Assembly: GCA_964572045.1 (NCBI GenBank)
Contig: CAZNEI010000003.1
Span: 1 to 64,000 of the forward strand
Source of the DNA: CBDCKR01 sp964572045
GTDB lineage: Bacteria; Gemmatimonadota; Gemmatimonadetes; Longimicrobiales; Gaopeijiaceae
Reading direction: 5' to 3'
Length of the DNA stretch: 64,000 nt
Below, in pieces: positions 1-10,000 of the stretch. How positions within the stretch are numbered: the first letter of the stretch is position 1; every line of letters begins with the position of its first letter. The position numbers and the translations under genes were made by a program. The notes under the pieces are model-generated. The model had not been told where the DNA came from and did no database searches. It was given only the letters and a program-made list of their open reading frames with translations.

Positions 1-78
1 ATCCGCCGCGCCAAGCCGCCCGCCGCCTCGCGCCAGGCCGGCGCCGGCTCCCACCCGCGCAAGGACCGCACCCCGTGA
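1..78 (+). CDS. C-terminal tail of an unidentified protein (partial)
   Basis: Reading frame 1 is open from the window edge to a TGA at 76-78. It encodes a 25-residue basic, Ala/Pro/Arg-rich tail ending KDRTP. Low-complexity basic tails of this kind are common at the C-termini of high-GC proteins. With no conserved motif, neither the function nor the reality of the gene can be established. It would be convergent with the ftcD gene that ends at 197. Confidence 0.3.
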   Translation: MRRAKPPAASRQAGAGSHPRKDRTP

Positions 79-196
79 GGTCGAGCGCGCACCGTCACGC
101 GCAGCCCGCCCGCGCGCCGCGGTTCGGCGTCCCAGGGGTCGCTGACCACGAGGCGGCCGGCAACCACGGACCCGCTGGGGAAGGGCGATTCGTGGG

Positions 197-2026
197 TCAG
201 TCGGCCAGAGCCGCTGCTACGAGCCCCTCCACGGACCGAGCCGCTTCGTCCGCCTGCCGCACCAGATGTTCAAGCCTGGCCCGAAGGTCAGTGCCGAAGG
301 CCTCATCCGTGATCCTGGCGAGGTTGGCGCGGACGTTGTAGACCGCGGCCTTGAGGCCCGCGTGAGCCATGAGGGCTCCGGCCCCGGCGTCGCTGATCGT
401 TTCCGGGGGTGCGATGGCCGCGATCTCCCGGCAGAGCTCGATGGCCTCCAAGCATCTCTCGGCGGTGTCGAGCGGGACAAGCGTCGCGATCTCGTAGCCC
501 GCCTGTATAGCCGCGTCACGGCGGGCCCGTGCCTCGTCGGTATCGCGCGGCATGCGCATCGCCTCGACAACCGAGCCGAAAGACCCCGCATCGTCATCGA
601 CCAGGCGGACGAGCCGGTCCTTGGCGGCTTGCGTCCTCTCGGCGATCGAACAGAGCTGCTCATAGCGATCGTCGAACTCCCCCTTGCCTACCGACAGGTT
701 CGCGACCATCGATGCCAGCGCGCTGCCGAGGGCTCCGGCCAGGGCCGCGACCGAGCCTCCGCCCGGAGCCGGCGTTTCGCGCGACACCTCGTCGACCAAG
801 TCGTAGGTCGGCCGGAGCGTGAGCGGCCCGTCCAGGGTGGGTAGGGCGAGCACTCTCTCGCCGACGTCGAAGGGCGTCACGTCCCTCAGGCCCATCGATT
901 GGACGGCCGTCTCCAGCAGGTCGGGCACCGGAATCCCCGTCGACTTCCTCGCCCGCCTGCGGTAGAACTCACCGGCCCGGCGCAACGCCTCGAAGGGGAT
1001 GAGTCCGACGAGCTCGGAACCAGTGACGACGACTCCCCGCTTGCGGGCCTCCTCCCGTGCGGCCTCGAGGACCTCGTGGGGGGCGCTCACGTCGAAGTTC
1101 GTGCAGTTGATGCTGATCTGGGCCCGCTTGTAGGCGTCGATCACCCACCCGATCGCCTTCACGTCCGCGAAGAGCCCTTCGTCGAACACCGGCCCCGAGG
1201 GCGCATCCGGATCGATTCCGAGGGCCTCATAGCGGGCCCTGAGATCGCCTCCGTGCACCTCGCGGAAGTGCGCCTCCAATTCTTCGAAGCTCGAGCCGAC
1301 GAATGCACAGGGCCCGCACGGATACGTGCCGTCCTCGGGGAATCGGACGACGTCGCCCTTGTAGTAGAAGGGGTCGGTGTTGCCCACCCTCTTCCAGCGG
1401 CCGCGCTCCCGAAGCGCGTAGGCGATGTCATCGGCGTACCGTCGATCGGTGGAGTTCAGGTTGATGTTGTAGGCGATCAGGAACTCGCGCGCTCCGACGC
1501 TGGTGACTCCTGCGGTCGGGCTCGGCTCCGCCGGGCCGAAGTCGGGCCTCCAGGCGGGATCCTTCAGCTTCTCGGCCATGCCCTCGTACTCTCCGGAGCG
1601 AATGCGGGCGAGATTGCGCCTCTCGGGCTGCGTGGCGGCGTGCTCATAAAGGAAGACCGGAATGCCAAGCTCGTCGCCGATGCGTCGTCCCACACGCCGA
1701 GCGATCTCCACGCAATCCTGCATCGTGACCCCGGACACCGGTACGAACGGCACCACGTCGGCGGCTCCCGTTCGCGGATGTTCGCCCGTGTGCTCACGCA
1801 TGTCGATGAGCCGCGCGGCCCGAGCCACGCTCCGGAAGGCGGCCTTCTCCACGGCCCCGGGGGGGCCGATGAAGGTGACGACCGTCCGATTGGTTTCGGC
1901 CCCCGGATCGAGGCCGAGGAGTCGGATGCCGGGCACCGACTCGATCTCATCGGCGATCGCGTCCAAGACCTCAGGATTCCGGCCTTCGGAGAAGTTGGGG
2001 ACGCACTCGACGATCGGCGGGTCCAT
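197..2026 (-). CDS. ftcD: Bifunctional glutamate formimidoyltransferase / formimidoyl-THF cyclodeaminase
   Basis: This 609-residue protein would transfer the formimino group of N-formimino-L-glutamate to tetrahydrofolate and then deaminate it to 5,10-methenyl-THF, which is the end of one histidine-degradation route. The N-terminus VECVPNFSEGR and the HPRTGAADVVPFVP segment belong to the formiminotransferase domain (about 1-330). Residues from about 406 to the end form the helical cyclodeaminase domain, with the ETPAPGGGSVAALAGALG motif. The chosen ATG at 2026 follows GGAGGA by about 11 bases, and the protein starts directly on the conserved VPNFSEGR block. The same frame is open 37 codons further upstream, but that part is Arg/Gly-rich and unlike the family. 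Fused forms are typical of animals and some bacteria. No other hut gene is in the window. Confidence 0.93.
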   Translation of the reverse strand: MDPPIVECVPNFSEGRNPEVLDAIADEIESVPGIRLLGLDPGAETNRTVVTFIGPPGAVEKAAFRSVARAARLIDMREHTGEHPRTGAADVVPFVPVSGVTMQDCVEIARRVGRRIGDELGIPVFLYEHAATQPERRNLARIRSGEYEGMAEKLKDPAWRPDFGPAEPSPTAGVTSVGAREFLIAYNINLNSTDRRYADDIAYALRERGRWKRVGNTDPFYYKGDVVRFPEDGTYPCGPCAFVGSSFEELEAHFREVHGGDLRARYEALGIDPDAPSGPVFDEGLFADVKAIGWVIDAYKRAQISINCTNFDVSAPHEVLEAAREEARKRGVVVTGSELVGLIPFEALRRAGEFYRRRARKSTGIPVPDLLETAVQSMGLRDVTPFDVGERVLALPTLDGPLTLRPTYDLVDEVSRETPAPGGGSVAALAGALGSALASMVANLSVGKGEFDDRYEQLCSIAERTQAAKDRLVRLVDDDAGSFGSVVEAMRMPRDTDEARARRDAAIQAGYEIATLVPLDTAERCLEAIELCREIAAIAPPETISDAGAGALMAHAGLKAAVYNVRANLARITDEAFGTDLRARLEHLVRQADEAARSVEGLVAAALAD

Positions 2027-2149
2027 GGGGTGCTCAGTCCTCCGGAGTCGGAGTCCGGAGCCCCTCGCCCTCGGCTCCCGCAGCCGAGTCCCGGCCCCGC
2101 GAATCCGCGTGGTCCTGCCGGCGGGGCACGGGCGCACGGAGCACCCGCC

Positions 2150-2749
2150 TCACCGGGAAGTCCTCCCGCACGATCGGAATTCGGACGCGGTGAGAGTCAG
2201 ATCGCTCGTCTCCCAGGCGTCTTCCAGCTCGACGCCCAACCCATCCGCCAAACGGTTGACGTAGTTGAAATAGCAGACGATCTGACAGATATCGAGGATG
2301 GCGAGGTCGTCGAATCCCGCATCCCGGAGGCGGGCGACATCTCCCTCGCCCACCGCACCGGGCGTTCGCGTCAACTTGACCGCGTAGTCGAGCATCGCCC
2401 GATCCGCGGCCTCCAGATCCGCCGTTCGATAGTCGAGGGCGAGAGCCCTCGCGAGCTCGGCGTCGCCCGTGAGCCGACGGAGTCCCGCCCCGTGGTGGTT
2501 GATTCAGTAGAAGCACTCGTTCGCCGCTGAAACGGTCACGGCGATCATCTCGCGCTGAGCGCGGCTCAACGGCGAAGGGCCCCGCATCAGATGAGCATAG
2601 AGCTCTACGTGGTGCTCCATGGAGGGAGGGTTCAGGGAATGGATCCGGATGATGTTGTCCAGCGTCCCCGCCCCGCCCCCATAGCGCTTGTAGAGATCGG
2701 CCAGCCGGCCCTCGGCCTCATCGTGAGGGACGTAGGGAATGTGCGCCAC
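2150..2749 (-). CDS. AhpD-like peroxidase-related protein with in-frame TGA (probable selenoprotein, CxxU)
   Basis: Two open segments (2749-2507 and 2503-2153) lie in the same frame, separated only by the TGA at 2504-2506. Read through, they give a 199-residue protein with the normal length and layout of the carboxymuconolactone decarboxylase/AhpD 'peroxidase-related' family. The TGA is codon 82, exactly the second cysteine of the redox CxxC: SAANECFY-U-INHHG, with Cys79, position 82, and His86 completing the C-x2-C-x3-H pattern. The family reduces peroxides through this dithiol; a selenocysteine there would make a selenenyl-sulfide couple. The sequence after the TGA stays family-like (RAMLDYAVKLTRTP, ICQIVCYFNYVNRLADGLGVE). 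Alternatives are a TGC-to-TGA nonsense mutation, a sequencing error, or two split genes. No sel genes are in the window. Confidence 0.75.
2461..2506 (-). promoter_or_regulatory. Candidate bacterial SECIS hairpin after the in-frame TGA
   Basis: Reading the minus strand from the TGA at 2504-2506, a stem CGUCG / CGACG (2475-2479 with 2461-2465) encloses a 9-nt loop, GCUCACGGG, that starts with G. The loop begins about 30 nt after the TGA. Bacterial SECIS elements are small coding-region hairpins in which the apical loop sits roughly 16-37 nt after UGA and carries a guanosine early in the loop. The fit is reasonable, but a 5-bp stem is easily found by chance in GC-rich DNA. Confidence 0.35.
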
Positions 2750-2966
2750 TCCTCGCCATCCTCCCCGGGAACCGTCGTGGGGGGTGAAGTGCGGAAAAGA
2801 TGCCCCGGCCCTGGGGCAGAGGCAATGACGTCCCCTTCCGACCCCGGCCGTCGGGATGCGGACGCCTCCCCGGCAGGTGCCGAGATATGAACCTGCGCCG
2901 TATCGCGGCTCGGGCGGGTCCGCTGGGCGGACGGCCCCTACGAGGTTCCGGAGGCGGGGTCGGGGA

Positions 2967-4400
2967 TCAGCGCCGCGCGGCGTCCGCCGGCTGCGGCTGG
3001 CCCGGGGCTTCGTCCCACATCTGCGCGCTGGATACGTTGGGCATGTTCCAGTCGTTGCCGTTCCAGCCCTGGAAGCCCTGCAGCCGGAACGCCCAGAACC
3101 CCGTGTTGAAGTCGCTCACCACGATGAGTCCATCGGCGTTCCGGACGTCGACGCCCCACGCGCCGTCGTAGATGTTGCCTGTCGTGGCCTGGGACGGCCG
3201 CTCGCGGTCCCCAAACAGCATCGGGCCCTGCCGGGTGTGATAGTACGCCTCGGTGAAGGGCTTGGTGGGATCGGTCATGTTCACGATCTGGAGCCCGTCG
3301 TCCTGAGCCGAGATGAAGACGTAGGGCCAGCGGACCTCGTGGTTGTGCGTGGCGCCCCCGAACTTGGGAATCCAGGCCCCGATCCCCGAACCGGTCACGA
3401 CGCTCGGAGTCTGCCCCTCCGAGCCGGGGGGCTGGAGATCGAAGAAGCGAATCGGCGAGTGCTGGTACGTGGGCTCGGGCATGCCCAATCCGTAGCGTCC
3501 GTCGGGGGTGGGCGTGAAGGTGTGGCCGTCGCGCACTCCCGGAATTCCCGTCACCGACGTGAGCAGGCGCGGGTTCTCGACGTCGGTCATGTCGAAGACG
3601 TGGAATCCTCCGGTTCCGGCCCCGTAGAAGCGGTCCTGCTCCGCGTCGGGCAGGAAGCCCACGAACATGTCGTGCCACTGGCGGGTGCGGGTCGCCCGGG
3701 GGTCGGGGACGGTGACGGCCGAGACCGGATCCCGTGTGCCCCCGGCGATCTGAGCCACGTCGTATATGAAGGCGTCCTCCGACTGGGTGGTCGCGAGGAG
3801 CAGGGAACGACCGTTCGAGTGCATGTAGGTGAAGATGTTGTGGAAGCCGCCGGGCAGATCCGGAAGCCTGAGTTCGGCGACCTTGCGCACGGTCGACGCG
3901 TCGGGAAGGCCCGTCACGTCGAACACCATCGCTCCCAGATCGAAATCCGGCCCTCCCTGCGCGAACTGGCAGGAGACGATCACGTAGTAACGGCCCTCGG
4001 CCTTCGCGTACTTGATGTCCACGCATCCGGTGCCCAGGTGCAGGTCCGGGTCGTCCACGATGTACCTGTAGAGCACCCTGGGACGGCGCTCGTCCTCGAT
4101 GCTGATCGCGTAGAAGCCCGACGCGCCGAAGCGCTGCGCGATGTAGGCGAAGGGCCGATCCATCTCCTGCTCGACCTCGATGTCGGCGTGGCTGAACCGC
4201 TCTCCGGGCAACGGAATGTGGGAGACGACCTCGAGGTTCGGCGTGCCGCGCTGGCCCACCGGATAGCCCGTCTCGGGCTGGATGCACGTCGGGTCTCCGA
4301 AGCAGGTTACCTGGGCCGCGGACGCGCCCGTGGCCGTGAGGCCGACGGCCAGGGCAGCCAGCAGGAGCGTGGGTGGGACCGCCAGGGTTCGCATTCGCAT
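2967..4400 (-). CDS. Secreted LVIVD-type beta-propeller protein (paralogue 1)
   Basis: This 477-residue protein begins with a signal peptide (MRMRTLAVPPTLLLAALAVG..ASA). Repeated blade-like segments follow, such as DIEVEQEMDRPFAYIAQR, GAMVFDVTGLPD, VFDMTDVENPRLL, WPYVFISAQDDGLQIVNMTDP and GVDVRNADGLIVVSDF. These resemble LVIVD repeats of exported propellers, whose substrates are unknown. A C-terminal signature, GWNGNDWNMPNVSS, is shared with the protein at 11015-12385. The ATG at 4400 has GGAG 10 bases upstream; an upstream extension of 16 codons lacks signal-peptide character. It follows the small barrel gene on the same strand after a 396-bp gap. An extracellular or outer-membrane-attached role is inferred. 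Confidence 0.75.
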   Translation of the reverse strand: MRMRTLAVPPTLLLAALAVGLTATGASAAQVTCFGDPTCIQPETGYPVGQRGTPNLEVVSHIPLPGERFSHADIEVEQEMDRPFAYIAQRFGASGFYAISIEDERRPRVLYRYIVDDPDLHLGTGCVDIKYAKAEGRYYVIVSCQFAQGGPDFDLGAMVFDVTGLPDASTVRKVAELRLPDLPGGFHNIFTYMHSNGRSLLLATTQSEDAFIYDVAQIAGGTRDPVSAVTVPDPRATRTRQWHDMFVGFLPDAEQDRFYGAGTGGFHVFDMTDVENPRLLTSVTGIPGVRDGHTFTPTPDGRYGLGMPEPTYQHSPIRFFDLQPPGSEGQTPSVVTGSGIGAWIPKFGGATHNHEVRWPYVFISAQDDGLQIVNMTDPTKPFTEAYYHTRQGPMLFGDRERPSQATTGNIYDGAWGVDVRNADGLIVVSDFNTGFWAFRLQGFQGWNGNDWNMPNVSSAQMWDEAPGQPQPADAARR

Positions 4401-4796
4401 GTTGTGATCACTCCTGTGCCACTGTTGAGGCCTCCCGATGCGCCTCATCCGATCCGGCGCTCGGAGGTCGGATGCATCGCGGGGCGGCCTTAGCGTCGTC
4501 GGGGTCGGTTACGCTGAGGGCCAACGGTTCGCGGGTCAAGGACCGTAACGGGCAACGGTCCGTCCGTTCACATCGGGTGTGGTGCTGCCGCGGATGGCTG
4601 TCCGCGGCGGAACACTGGGCCCAGAATCACCGGAGGAGAGTCACTCGCGACCCCTCCCGGGCCGCGACGGCCACGAATCCGGCACAGCCCACCGCGGACC
4701 CGGCGGCGAGCCAGGCTCGCGAATCCCTCACCGCTCCCGGAGCCGGGAAAAGCTCCGAGCCGCCTACCCTTCGGGCCGGGACCGCGCACCGGCGGA
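4401..4796. other. 396-bp intergenic region with two dyads
   Basis: No credible gene is seen here. It holds a 7-bp dyad, GGACCGT-N8-ACGGTCC (4540-4561), about 140 bases before the downstream start, and a hairpin CGGAGC-N8-GCTCCG near 4739-4758, just past the stop of the small barrel gene. Neither is followed by a T-run on the minus strand, so they are weak as intrinsic terminators. The 4540 dyad could be an operator or a leader hairpin for the gene at 2967-4400. Confidence 0.4.
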
Positions 4797-5402
4797 TCAG
4801 AGATCCGGAATGAAACTCAACCCCACGTTGATCGTCGTATCGAACTGCCGGCCCTCACCCGTGGTGGCCCGCTCGTAGCTCCATCCCGATCCCTCCACGA
4901 ACGCCTCGACGGGGGATCCGGGGAAGCGGTACGCCAGCCCGCCGCCGATTCGGCCCGCGAACTCGGAGAACGTGTAGTTCCGGCTGGGAGCGCTCCGGTC
5001 CACGGTGACCATTCCGCCACCGAGGAGGAGATACGGCGTCACGCTCGCGAGCGGCAGGCGCAGCTCCAACGCCACTCCGTAGTAGACGCGGTTGAAGTTC
5101 ACCGATTCTCCCGCCAACGCCGAGGTTTCCTCGCCGCTGCTCCAGGCCTTCGCATAGTCGCCCCGGACCCCGGCGTTGGGGCCCAGGCGGAACGCGAGCG
5201 CCGCTCCGACGTGGTAGGCCGGGTCGAACTCCGTGTCGCGAAAGACGTCGAACCCGCCCGGATCGTTCGTGAAGCCTCCGAAGCCGCTGATCGCGACTCC
5301 GCTCTCGGAGGCCTGGGCCGAGAGCGGTGATCCGGAAGCACTCAGCATGGCCAGGGTCAGGAAGGCCAGCCCGGCCTGGATTCTGTATGAGCCTTTCATC
5401 AT
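4797..5402 (-). CDS. Small outer-membrane beta-barrel protein
   Basis: This 201-residue protein has a signal peptide (about 1-29, ending SPLSAQA). After it come alternating amphipathic strands typical of an 8-stranded OmpA/OmpW-like barrel, and it ends in LSFIPDL. Strand-like segments such as VYYGVALELRLPL, VTPYLLLGGGMVTV and FAGRIGGGLAYRF support a porin-like fold. The double ATG at 5402/5399 leaves the exact start open; the Shine-Dalgarno is weak (AGG about 10 bases upstream). It lies 95 bp after susD on the same strand and may be an accessory surface protein of that locus. No specific substrate can be inferred. Confidence 0.7.
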   Translation of the reverse strand: MMKGSYRIQAGLAFLTLAMLSASGSPLSAQASESGVAISGFGGFTNDPGGFDVFRDTEFDPAYHVGAALAFRLGPNAGVRGDYAKAWSSGEETSALAGESVNFNRVYYGVALELRLPLASVTPYLLLGGGMVTVDRSAPSRNYTFSEFAGRIGGGLAYRFPGSPVEAFVEGSGWSYERATTGEGRQFDTTINVGLSFIPDL

Positions 5403-5497
5403 GTATCGTACCTGTCTCTAGGGGGCGGAAGGTGGCGGCGCGGGACGGCCGCCGATCTCCCATCGGGACACCGGACGGCCGCCCCGGTCGTCGTCAT

Positions 5498-6943
5498 TCA
5501 GTTGGCGTCCCACCAAAGGGGCACAGTGGGGTCGTCCCCCCCTTGCCGGGCGATCGCGGCAGCCAAGTTCGACCTGTTCAGGTCCTCCTCGTTCGCAGGG
5601 TAGGGCGCGCGTAGCGGAACCATCGGCAGGACCGCGGCCGGCCCCGGCACCAGCCGGGGAATTCCCGTCCTTCGATAGTTCGCCCACGCCTCCATCCCGT
5701 TGTCGTACAGGGAGATCCACTTCTGTAGACCGATCTGCTGATCCCAGTTCGTAGGATCGTACTGGATCCGTGGCTGTGCGAGGTACGCGTCGATCGCATC
5801 GGCTGGCACCTCGATGCGCGTCATGGCGGCGCGGATCGCCTGATGGTACAAGTCGGCCGCATCTCCGCCGGCCCAACCCCGGGCCGCCGCCTCGGCCTGG
5901 AGGAACAGCACCTCCTCCACGGTCATGAGCCAGGTCGGGCGGTCCGCCTGCTGGTACCACAGGCCCATCCGAGAGAGGCTCTCGAAGGGGAGCCCGTGCG
6001 TATCGGGCGTCCCGTTGCTCTTTCCGACGAAGGTGCCGCTCTCGAAGGCGGCCTGGTAGACCACGCCGAGTCGGGGGTCGTTGAGGCTCGTGAGCGAGTC
6101 GACCAACGTCGAGCTGGCCCGGTAGTCGTTCACCCGCTCACGGTAGTACTCGGACCAGGGCTGCTCGTTGGGCGGGGGGCCCGGATAGTCGAGGGTCGGC
6201 GCCTGACTCGGGTCCTGCAACACGCCGTCCGCCACGGCCGAGGCTACGACGGACGCCGCCTTCGCGGGATCGATCTCCGAGAGGCGCATCCCGGCCCGGA
6301 GGCGCAGCGAGTTCGCAAAGCGCCGCCAGCCCTCCATGTCGCCGCCGTACAGGATGTCGAAGCTCGGGTTGAGGAACAGGGGCGCCGACGCCTGGATCAT
6401 GTCCTGCGCCGCCTTCAGGTCGTCGATGATGGCGTCGTAGATGTCGGCCTGGGGGTCATAGACCGGCGCGAGATCCCCTTCCGAGCCCAGAGCCGCTCCG
6501 GAGAAGGGCATATCGCCCCAGATGTCGGTCATCACGTGGAAGAGCCACGCCCTGTAGATCAGGCCCACGGCCTGCACGTTGGGCTGGCCGTTCTCGCGGC
6601 CCTGCGTGACGACTTCCTGGATATCGACCACCGGACCGAGCCAGAGCGAACTCCAGCGTCCGTCCGAGAAGTCGGCGTCCATCTCGTAGCGGTCGTCGTA
6701 GCCGTAGTCGAGCGAGGCATAGTGCTGCACCCAGGGGCTCGCCCAGTCCATGCTGACCGACCTCTGCCCCAGGACCGTGTTGACGCTCTGCTGCACCAGG
6801 GCGGGCATCAGATACTGCGCGTCGACCGCCTCGGGAGCGTTGGGATTCTGATTGACGTCGGTCAGGCCCTCCATGTCGCATCCCGACGTAAGCCCGACGA
6901 CGAGCGCGAGCCCCGCCGTCATCGCTTTACTCGTTCTATTCAT
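5498..6943 (-). CDS. SusD/RagB-family substrate-binding lipoprotein
   Basis: This 481-residue protein has a lipoprotein signal peptide with the lipobox LTSGC (acylated Cys22). Family blocks follow: DVNQNPNAP, YLMPALVQQSV and WVQHYASLDYGYDDRYEM near the N-terminus, then helical TPR-like segments (EEVLFLQAEAAARGW). SusD proteins sit on the SusC barrel and capture glycans or peptides for TonB-driven import. The ATG at 6943 has GGAGG 7 bases upstream; the frame continues 30 codons further without signal-peptide features. It begins 87 bp after the susC stop. The sequence does not reveal the substrate, and no glycoside hydrolase or peptidase that would hint at it is adjacent. Confidence 0.88.
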   Translation of the reverse strand: MNRTSKAMTAGLALVVGLTSGCDMEGLTDVNQNPNAPEAVDAQYLMPALVQQSVNTVLGQRSVSMDWASPWVQHYASLDYGYDDRYEMDADFSDGRWSSLWLGPVVDIQEVVTQGRENGQPNVQAVGLIYRAWLFHVMTDIWGDMPFSGAALGSEGDLAPVYDPQADIYDAIIDDLKAAQDMIQASAPLFLNPSFDILYGGDMEGWRRFANSLRLRAGMRLSEIDPAKAASVVASAVADGVLQDPSQAPTLDYPGPPPNEQPWSEYYRERVNDYRASSTLVDSLTSLNDPRLGVVYQAAFESGTFVGKSNGTPDTHGLPFESLSRMGLWYQQADRPTWLMTVEEVLFLQAEAAARGWAGGDAADLYHQAIRAAMTRIEVPADAIDAYLAQPRIQYDPTNWDQQIGLQKWISLYDNGMEAWANYRRTGIPRLVPGPAAVLPMVPLRAPYPANEEDLNRSNLAAAIARQGGDDPTVPLWWDAN

Positions 6944-7029
6944 CGGAGCCCTCCGTGGCTCGGGCCGGTTCGCAAGGTCATCGGAGAAAGTCTCCGTGCC
7001 GATCCTCCTCTTCCCCTCGTCCCGGGCGC

Positions 7030-10000
7030 TCATCGGAGGCTCACCGTGAAGCCGATGCTCCGGGGGCTCGGATTCAGGAAGAGCTCCATCCCCTGGGCGT
7101 TGCCGGTGGTCCCGTTGAGCTCGGGGTCGATGTGGGGAACGTCGGTGAAGAGCAGAAGATCTCGCCCGACGATCGCGATCCGGGCGCTCGAGACGGGCAG
7201 TCTCTGCAAGACGTTCTCGGGCACCGCGAAGTTCAGCGAGACCTCCCGGAGCTTCACGAAGCTCGCGTCGTAGAGGAATCGCTCGTAGGCGTTCGAGTAG
7301 AGGTTCCGCCAGTAGACCGGCAGGGGAAGCGGGATCGTGTTCGCGCTCCCGTCGGAGCGGACGCCTTCATGAACCAGAGAGAAGGTCTCACGTCCGGCCA
7401 GCGTCTCGATCAGCTGCCCTGTCCGGCGCCGGATCGCGCACGTCTGGCAGAAGACGTCTCCGCCCCTCCGGACGTCGAGCAGGACGCTGAGGTTCACGCC
7501 CTGGTAGCTGAAGGTGTTGCGCAGGCCAGCCATCCAGTCCGGCTGGAAGTTGCCGATCACCTGCTTCGTCGAGGTGGGGATCACGCGCCCGTTGTCGTCG
7601 ATCATGACGCGGCCCTGGGAGTCCTTTCTGGACACCTGGGCCATCATCGTCCCGTACGGCTCGCCGATCCGAGCCTCGACGGTGAGGCCGCGGCTCGTTC
7701 CGAGAACGATCGTCTCGAGTCCCTCGGTGAGCGAGATGACCTCGCTCGTGTTGGTCGACCAGTTCGTCTGGGTCGTCCAGGTCAACCCGTTCGGGTTGCG
7801 CAGGATGTCGAGACCGAGCACGACCTCGAAGCCCTGGTTCTGCACTTCGCCGGCGTTCAGCACACGCTGCGAGTACCCGGTCGTGTGCGAGATGTCCACG
7901 GGCAGGATCTGGTCCCTCGTGTTCGTCTTGTAGTAGGTCAGGTCGATCGATCCGCGATCGCTCGCGAAGCGCATCTCGGTTCCGAACTCGACCGAGACCG
8001 TCTCCTCGGGCCTGAGCTCCTGGTTGGCGAGCTGGTCCGGATGCGTGAAGCTCGGGGTGCTCTCCCAGAACGGGCCCTGGCGGAAGACGGAGCGGAGCTG
8101 ATAGGGGCGCGCGTCCGAGCCCACCTTCGCCCAGCTCCCCCTCAGCTTGGAGTAGGAGATGAACTCGGGCAGAAGGAAGACCTCGCTCAGGATCACGCTG
8201 CTCGAGAACGAGGGATAGAAGTAGGAGTTGTTGCCGGTCGGGAGGGTCGAAGACCAGTCGTTGCGGCCCGTCACGTCGAGGAACGCGAGGTTCCGGTACG
8301 AGAGCGTGGCCAGCCCGTACAACGAGTTCACGTGCTGGTCGAGCAGCAGCGCGTTCAGGATCGGCGGCCCGGCGGAGTTTCCGACGTTGTAGACGCCGGG
8401 CACGTTGAGGCGCCGCACGTGGGTGAGGTTCCGGTCCTCGGTGTTGCGGCGGAGGCTGCCTCCACCGCGGACAGTCACCTGGAGATCCTCGGTCGCGGCG
8501 AGATCGGCCGTGACGAGGAGCTCGGCGTTGGTCTCCTGCTGATAGATCTTGTTGTTGATGAACTCGCCTTCGCGATGCGCGAGGCTGCGGGCCGGGAACT
8601 GCTCGAACTGGCGATGCGCCGACCAGTCGGTGCCGATCCGGGCCATGGCGCTGAGCCAGTCGTTGATCTCCTGCTCCAGCCGGACGCTGCCGATCACCCG
8701 GTCGCGCGTGTCGTTGGTCTGGCGCTCGTAGACGGTGTAGTACGGGCTGTCGAAGAAGTTGTGGTTCCAGTTCGGAACCCGGCCGTCCGGATGGCCCGGG
8801 TGGGGGTACTGGCCCGTATCCTTCCAGTCGTTGTAGGACGACTCAAGGCGGTCGACGTCGACCTGCCGCTGCCAGTAGCTGAAGGCCACTCCCATTCCGC
8901 CCGGGTATCCGCGGAAGACCGGACGGTTCTCCCCCTCGGTCTTCACGTAGCTTCCCGAGACCGTCATGTCGAGCCCGTCGGCGATCTCCATCCCGCCGGC
9001 CAGATTGAAGGTCGACCGTTCGAGTCCGGTGGCCGGCACCAGGCCCGCTCCGTCCATCATCGTGGCGGAGAAGCGCACGTGCTTGCCCTCGGCGGCGGCC
9101 GAGACCGCCACGTTGGTGGTCCAGTTGTGTCCCGTCTGGAAGAACTTGCGCGGGCTGTAGGGGCTCGCGAGGAACGGCTCGGCACTCGGGCTCCACCACT
9201 GGTCGTGGAGCGACCCGTCCAGGGGCGGCCCCCAGCTCTCGTCCGTCGCGTCGTTGTAGCCCGCTCCGTTCCCGTCCACCCAGCGATAGTCGTCGGGCGT
9301 CTGGCCGCCTCCGTACAGGTTCTGGTTCTCCGGGAGGCGGAGCGGGGTGGTGAAGGTGAGCCCGGTGCTTCCTTCGACCTGGAAGGAGCCGGCGTTGGAT
9401 CCGTTCTTGGTCGTGATCAGGACGACGCCGTTCGACGCGCGCGAGCCGTACAGGGCCGCGGCGTTCGCGCCCTTGAGCACGCTGATCTCTTCGATGTCGG
9501 CGGGGTTGAGATCCTGGATCGCGTTACCGTAGTCGACTCCGCTGCGCCCCAGGAAGTTGGCGCTCAGGTTCCCCGTACAGCCGGTGTTGCACTCGGCGTT
9601 CGAGTCGTTGTCGACCGGGATTCCGTCGACGATGAACAGCACCTGGTTGCTGCCCGAGATCGAGTTGAAGCCGCGGAGAACCACGCTGGAAGAGCCGCCC
9701 AGGGGCCCAAGGCTCTTCACCTGCAGGCCCGCCGCCTTGCCGGCGAGGGTCGCCGAGAGGTTCTCGGTCGGCACCTCCGCGATATTCGCTCCGCGGATGT
9801 TGTCCACCGCGTAGCCGAGGCCCCGCTCCTCCCGGCTGATGCCGAGAGCCGTGACCACTACGCCTTCGATCTCGATGGCGGAAAGCTCGAGGACGAAGTC
9901 GACCGAAGCCGTCTGGCCGGCCTGAACCGTGACCTCGAGGGTCTCGACGGTGTAGCCGATCAGCTGGGCCGTCACGCTGTGCGTGCCCGCGGGCACGGCC

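Noticed and set aside
2150..2749. Two separate genes instead of one interrupted by TGA.
   Set aside because: The second piece lacks the N-terminal half and has no good start, and the TGA falls exactly on the catalytic position.
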